Shown here: positions 58,323-64,000 of the stretch, one piece after another
How the letters are laid out: each line of letters begins with the position of its first letter
Numbering within the stretch: the first letter of the stretch is position 1
Assembly (NCBI GenBank): GCA_964019425.1
Contig: OZ025798.1
Location: 248,001 to 312,000 of the forward strand
Source: Flectonema sp. DT1601
Taxonomy: Eukaryota > Euglenozoa > Diplonemea > Diplonemida > Diplonemidae
Direction: 5' to 3'
Length of the DNA stretch: 64,000 nucleotides
The notes under the pieces: model-generated
Seen by the model: only the letters and a program-made list of their open reading frames with translations
The model's database searches: none
What the model was told of the DNA's origin: nothing
Program-made: the position numbers and the translations under genes

Positions 58323-61300
58323 CTAAGTGATACTGACTTCATCAGGCCTTGACATAGCAGGGGCTGACTGAGGACGTGCAGCTGTTTTAATTCTTCTTTT
58401 AAAGAGAGAGAGTGAACCAACAGAAGTCTCCAAGAAAGGAGTTCTTTGAACACCAACTCGACGGAGATAGCGCTGAATTTTCACATTAGTTGGTTGATGT
58501 AGACCACAAGCCCTCTGATAATCATAAATAGAAGGTTGGTAGCACTGATTGCTTTCAACATTAACTAACGGTTGTCTCTTAGTCAATTCTTGATTAGAGT
58601 TTATATCTGTGATTTGTTTTTGATTTTTTTCATCTTTTTTTGTTGATTCTCGTGTTGGCCACGTCACCCAAGACTTTGCAATTGGAGAGACAATATTATA
58701 ATCCGGATCGTATCCTCTGACATATCCTCCAACTGGACTATTGAGTTCTTCAAGTGAAGTTGTTGTACTTTCACATGATGAGAATAATGAATCACAAGAT
58801 GTGCAGGTTCCGATACAAACAACAGATTTTTCTATTTTATTTGAGATCGTCAGTTCGGTCTCAACAGCAGACGTCCCAACTGATTCCATTAAAGTTATTG
58901 TTTCTTCTTCATCACTAACTCTTCTCGGAGTTGGAGGAGCAATCGTAATCGCTGACTCTAAACCTGAGACTCCAAATGAAAACTCTGAAAGCATCGTTTC
59001 CATTGTGGGTGAAGTAAGTGGAGATGGGGAAGCAGCAGACAGTTGTGCTTCAAGGTTTTCAATTCTAAGTCGAGCTTCAATCAGATCTCTGTTGTCACTA
59101 ATTTGAGGAAGACTCTCAGGAACTCTCATACTCGTCGGGCTTCCAAGTGTTGCCCTCCTTCCTGGGCTACCTGGCAGACTACTTGTTCGTATTTCACAGC
59201 GAGAATTCCGAAAGTTTCCGAAATTACTTTCTCTTCGAGATGCTCGTCGCCTCGGAGTTGTTGAAGGCGACACGTTTCTAATATCAGTTTCCTGTTTTTT
59301 GTTGTTTATTTGAAAAGTACGCTATTCCACTCAACGACAATCATAAGAACACATACACTGGTATCAACTCCCTGGGGGATCACACTTGAACTACGTCGTT
59401 CAGTACGAGGGTGATGATGATTTCTTTTAAGTGATACCACAGACTGCTTTCCACGATTACGAGGTGACACTACAGGAATGAATTCATTATTATCATTGTT
59501 ATGTAGTCTGACGTGGTCGAAATTAGACGGCTTTCCGCCAGAGTCAGGAGTGACAAGAGGACCCGTTTCTGAGTCGATTTCCGCAACAGTTCCAGAAGTC
59601 CAAGTGAAGTCAGTGTTATCTTTAACTTGAACCCGTTGACCAACTGAGAGATTATTAACAACAGATCCATTAAGAAAAGGAACAAACTCATCACAAACAA
59701 AACAAAATGTTCCCTCATCATGACTAGAGATTGCAAGTTCAGAAGCGATACCAATACAGGCGCCAACAGTTGTCGTGAATCTCTTTTTATCTGATGCAGT
59801 CACTCCATAGAGAACATTACCTGAAGCAATTCCAATGTTGACTCTGAAAGAGCTGCATCTCATTTTATAATAAAGCAGATTAGTGAATCGAATTGCTTGA
59901 GTGCTGTGTGACTTACACTTCTTACCCGCATTCCATGTTACCAACACGTAGTCGTTGCAGACAACAGAGATTACACCATCAGTTCTTTCAGCAGAAAATT
60001 CTACATTTGATAAAATAGCACTCAAAGCTGTCATCATACCCAACGGAAGATTATACGGTAACATCAATCTAACATAAGCAACAGTAGCAATGCTCGATTT
60101 CAAACCAGTTCTGAGCTGCTTAGCAGACGACAGTACTATTTTTCTTGAATTCATTTCAGCCGTGTTCGCTGCAATTACGCAATCATGTTGACGATTGCTG
60201 AGGCTTTTAGGAAGTATTCCATACACGTCAGCCCCTTCAGCAACACCTTTAAGCTTTATAATTCCATAAGGGATGAGAACAGGATTGTCGAGCTGTATTA
60301 AGTCAGATTCTGATATTTCTGATAACACTTGTTTCGTAATTAGGATAATTCCTCCAGCAGAGGCTGATTCTATGCGAGAAGACTTATTTACAGTAGTGCC
60401 GAAATAGTCGTATCTGCCAGTTAGAGGGTTTTTTTCTGCGTCGGCGTGTCCACAGTGGATACCAATGCGAACTCTAATTCCATTCCATAAATAGTTTTTA
60501 GTATCGATGTCAATCTGTGTTGATGCTGATGGCACAGCTGTTACTGATGAAGGCCAATCGCTATGTACTAAATCAAGTTGGACATTTAAAGAAAAATTTA
60601 CAGCTTCAAAACAACTGTTGAATGCGACCATGAATGCATCTCCGATGGTCTTAACTTCGTATCCATTATGTTTATTTAAATTATTTCTCATAATTGTATT
60701 GTGAGTTGCTAAGGCTATATTCATTTCCGAAGCCTGATCCCATAACATAGTTGAACTTTGAATGTCAGTAAACAACATGCAGATCTTACCTGTAGGAGCA
60801 GCTTTAACTCCTTCTTGAGGAGCGACTTCCTTACATCGTCCAGATAGTGAAAATGGAACCAGTCCCGATATAATAATCCCTTCAGTTATACCTTTAAGCT
60901 GAATACTGCCGTAAGGTATTATTATAGGTGATCGTAGTTTGATCATTACGTCTTTTATGTCAGACATGACTTCGTTGGTTATCGCTACGAGTCCTCCAGT
61001 TGATGAAGACTCTATTTTTGATGCGATGTTCATAACCGGACCGATGTAATCAGCTTTTCCTGAAATAGGATTTGTTTTCATATCAACTGATCCTGTGTGG
61101 ATTCCAACTCTGACTCGAAGTCCTCTCCAGATTGTTTTCCCGTCAAAGTCTTCCCTACAACAGTCTGTTTGAAGTAATGTTCAGAAATGTTCTTTTTTAT
61201 AAATTGAAAAAAACAATAAAAATAAACAATTAATACCTGCACATTCGAGAAGTTCCTCATCCCAGTCAGCTTTAACGAGCGCTTCCTGAAGTGAAAGTCC

Positions 61301-63787
61301 AAACTGACAGGCTTCCAGAGCAGAATCAAAAGCAATAACAAATGCATCTCCGATGGTTCTAACTTCGTATCCATTCGTTTGTTTGATTAGACGACGGAGT
61401 ACTGTGTTGTGAGTGTTGAGACTTTTCTGCATTAAAAGTGGTGCAGCTTCCCAAAGTGATGTTGATGATTGGATGTCTGTGTAGACGATAGTAATAATTC
61501 CAATGGGAGGTTTTCTAGAAGGAGTCGCATGACTGCAGAGATCATCTTCTTCAACTTCGATATCATTATCGCTTAAGATTGCTGTTGGTAGAAATCTTTG
61601 ATATTCATGAAGCATCCAAGCAATGACTGATAATGACTTTTGTATAGGTGTTGGCTTCTCTAAAGTAGAGAGCCAGTCCAGTACTTCAAACTTCATTGTG
61701 GCAACTGCTTCAGACATCATCTCAACTTCTGTTATCGCCTGCCGTAGTTGCTCTCCTTCCAAAACCGCTTCTCTGTCAGCCTTTAGTATAGAAACCGCTT
61801 CCAACATTTGCCTTTCCAGTTTATCATTTTCTTTCTTTGATTGTCTGCAATCAAGTTGCAGTTTCTCAATTTGGTCTTCGAGCTTTTTCACTTTTGACCC
61901 TTCGTCTTTATGCTGTTCGTGGACAGGATTTGGATTCTGTTGCTGTTGTTTCTCTCTTTTTGTGAATAACGCTTTAATAACTTCCACCAACTCTGTGGTG
62001 AGTCGCTTAGCGATGTCGAGTTCACTGCAGCTGTGAGAAACTTTTGTCGACATACTTCGTAGGGATAGAAATAGTGAGTCTGTGTAGTTAGAAGTGAAGG
62101 AAGTTGACGAACCGTTTTGAGTAGCCCGTCGCAAACCAGAGCAAAGCTCGCGAAGGCCGTCGATCATTGCTCCCCAGGCTGATTTTAGAATCATAGCTTC
62201 TGGACTGTTGGACAGTTCTCGAAATAATGATTTCTTTCGACGACGCTTTGACGTCGGTGATATCAGACTTCCCAACATGAATGAACCTTGATTACTATCA
62301 GGAAAGGAAGTATCCTTTACAAAGGACTCTACTCTGCTACTCGGACGTCTGTTGTTCAGATGACTAACATCGTCACCGTCATCGAATACATTTGCTTCCT
62401 CTACGTCTGAACTATCATTTTGCTGTTTCGGTAAATCTTCTTCGCACACACCGCTGTGTGTGCTTCTGCGTCGAAAACTTCTTTCAGCTTCAGACCAATG
62501 AGTACTTTTTCTTTTGAAATCACTGTACTCTAATTCATAACTTTTTGCCCCACCTAAAGGGTCTCCTGGAAAGTAACAGCTGCCGTAGCGAGGACGAGGT
62601 GGGATTGCTGCCGAACCTTCCGGAGGCATTTGCTCTGCGAAATTATTATCAACGCGAAACCTATCACACAGTAGTCTAATGAAGCCGAGGATCTTACGGA
62701 TGTTAGCCCAGGGTAGATTTATAGTTGTTGGAACTGCTTTCATTTTTAAGACTAAATCCGTAAATTGTAAATGCACCTTAGAAGTAGGTGGGTATAACAC
62801 CCCATCAATAACAGTTTGTATGTAACCAATAGAAGGTGTATTACAACGTGGTGGTAGAATTAGTATTATTTTGCTGCTGACATCGTCTCTGAATGAGATT
62901 TCTTCTGCTGCTGATAGAGGCAAGAATTCAAATTCATTTTCAGAGTTGTCAATGAAGTCGAGTCGTCTTCGTGGTTTATAAAGCGGACCTGAGACAGTTA
63001 TCGTAGCAACAGCAGCAGCGATGGTTGCTTCCCTCGAAGATTTGAAAATTCGGATTCTGATGTTGCTTGTTGTTACTTTAACAGATACAATTCCGATTAT
63101 CCCTAACGTCGCTGACAAAATAGAATTCATTGCGACAGAACATTGCTGTTCATCATCTGTCTTACGCCTGCTGACAATTTCCCAATATTTTCCAAAGGCT
63201 GTTTCAGCAGGGGGGCAGTCTCTGACGATATGTTCTTCTATTGAGTTAACAATGTCGGTAATCAGGTCGTGTCTCCAATCAAGTTTTGCTTGACGCTCTC
63301 TCAAAGATCGAGACTGAGCAGGTGTTAAAAAAGCTGCCGTAGATTTCATATGAGGAATATAAGATGTAATCGCTATGTCATGTTTCTCCATGTCGTGTCG
63401 TTCTCGAAGCTCAATTTTCTTTTTTAGCTTTTCATTTTTTTTTTGTATCTTTGGAAGTGAATCTCTTACAAATCTAAGAATCCAAACAGCGTTTGTTAAC
63501 ACATCAGTTGATGCCTGACCTGTTATTTTGTTTGCTATTTGGAGTAGTTTTGCTGTTACATTTTCTTTTGGTTCATGCTCTTCTTCAGATTCCACCGACG
63601 GAACCAAATCAAAAGAATTAGTTGGGCTGTTTAGTCGTTGTGAGTTTCTCGGTGATTTCAACTTTCTCATAGATTTTTTTCGTTTTGTGCTACCTCCTGT
63701 GCTGTCGGATAAAAAGCTGCAAAAAGCTCGTATCTTACCCCTGCTGGCTAAAATTTTGGATGAGTCTTCTATTTGATTCTCCTTCAT
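58323..63787 (-). CDS. Class III adenylyl/guanylyl cyclase with two catalytic domains and a degenerate third
   Basis: Three exons: 61237-63787, 59357-61164, 58323-59291; introns of 72 nt (donor GTATTA) and 65 nt (donor GTATGT). The product is 1,775 residues. Residues 1-760 are unrecognised, with a coiled coil at about 628-700. Catalytic domain 1 (about 762-960) has D771, D814, D889, N896, but Arg810 where adenylyl cyclases have Lys and Lys900 where the transition-state Arg is expected. Domain 2 (about 976-1170) has D984, Lys1022, D1026, D1103, N1110 and Arg1114, the complete adenylyl cyclase set. A degenerate cyclase-like domain (about 1206-1333) and an SH3-like stretch (about 1356-1406) follow. 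The last exon is Ser/Thr-rich. No clear membrane span. It probably makes cAMP, mainly via domain 2 (inference). Confidence 0.8.
59292..59356 (-). other. Cyclase intron 2, 65 nt
   Basis: GTATGT donor at 59,356-59,351 and AAACAG acceptor ending at 59,292; phase 0 on both sides (VDTS joined to ETDIRN). Reading through gives only 16 extra residues and a stop. The downstream frame has no ATG at its start, supporting the join. Confidence 0.75.
61165..61236 (-). other. Cyclase intron 1, 72 nt
   Basis: Donor GCAG/GTATTA at 61,236 and acceptor CAAACAG ending at 61,165, phase 1. The join yields ELLECADCCREDFDG and then WRGLRVRVGIHTG, restoring an uninterrupted class III cyclase domain, so the intron is well supported. 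Confidence 0.9.
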
Positions 63788-64000
63788 TATTATTTTTGTT
63801 GTTGAATTTTTTTTTTTTCTAAATGTGAAAAATAGTTTTGATGAAATTACTTAACTGAACTATAACATCATCCACGTGAGATCGTTCTTCACCAACATCT
63901 GAACAGAATGAAAGTACAGCTGTGTAACTTATCAAGTAAAGGGAAAAAAAAAATTGTTCCAACGGATTCGGAGAAGAAACTATTCAGATTGAAAAGCCGT
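63788..64000. other. Upstream region of the cyclase gene
   Basis: No gene. On the minus strand a CACATTTAG followed by a 12-base A run lies shortly before the ATG. The same pattern, AG then a poly-A leader, occurs in front of the SAM-domain gene. Confidence 0.5.

Noticed and set aside
58323-59273. Separate 316-codon Ser-rich gene downstream of the cyclase
   Set aside because: Its frame starts with GTG, and splicing at GTATGT/ACAG joins it in phase to the cyclase, so it is better read as the last cyclase exon.

Overview
This window is nuclear DNA of a unicellular eukaryote. Evidence: short introns with a conserved GTATGT-type donor and CAG acceptor, TATA-like elements, two retroelements, and multi-domain signalling and cytoskeleton-type proteins. 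All three nuclear stop codons end genes, so the code looks standard. Every supported gene, and both retroelements, lie on the minus strand. One retroelement has the order gag - tyrosine recombinase - RT/RNase H, known from VIPER/TATE elements of kinetoplastids. The other is an RT-RNase H LINE, and the cyclase carries TDxxSSTxLW signatures like trypanosomatid cyclases. Together these hint at a euglenozoan-like protist, but cis-introns are rare in kinetoplastids, so the lineage stays open.

Bases 1-51,657 are a tandem array of at least 14 paralogous two-exon genes plus one truncated copy, separated by 0.9-2.4 kb repetitive spacers; the array runs off the left edge. Exon 1 (42 nt) encodes a signal peptide (MKTFVVVIGLFASS or a one-residue variant). 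A 126-153 nt intron follows, then exon 2 encodes 3-9 copies of a domain with the pattern C-x11-C-x14-C-x4-C-x24-C-x12-C. The domains are joined by Pro/Thr linkers that begin with NNTT (N-glycosylation sequons). The proteins look secreted and modular; I do not recognise the domain. The copies fall into subfamilies: 2/10, 3/6/12, 4/8, 5/9/11/13, 7/14, with copy 1 apart. Spacers, promoters and coding parts have been reshuffled between them.

At 43,951-51,382 the intron of the last copy is enlarged to about 7.4 kb. It holds a 5'-truncated, decayed LINE (43,987-51,257) flanked by an 8-bp duplication, TACCGATA. A VIPER-like element (about 44,270-48,020) is nested inside the LINE. Exons and splice sites on both sides are intact. 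Three short relics (near 6.9, 17.0 and 35.6 kb) carry the two outer flanks of the VIPER-like element joined at its core repeat, as expected for recombination scars.

Bases 52,046-63,787 hold three single-copy genes. They are a two-domain globin with an N-terminal MGC acylation motif; a SAM domain - dynein-stalk-like region - 13 SH3-like repeat protein (2 exons); and a 1,775-residue class III nucleotide cyclase with two catalytic domains plus a degenerate third (3 exons, of which the 3' one can look like a separate gene). Globin and cyclase as near neighbours suggest gas or redox sensing coupled to cyclic nucleotides. That link is inference only.
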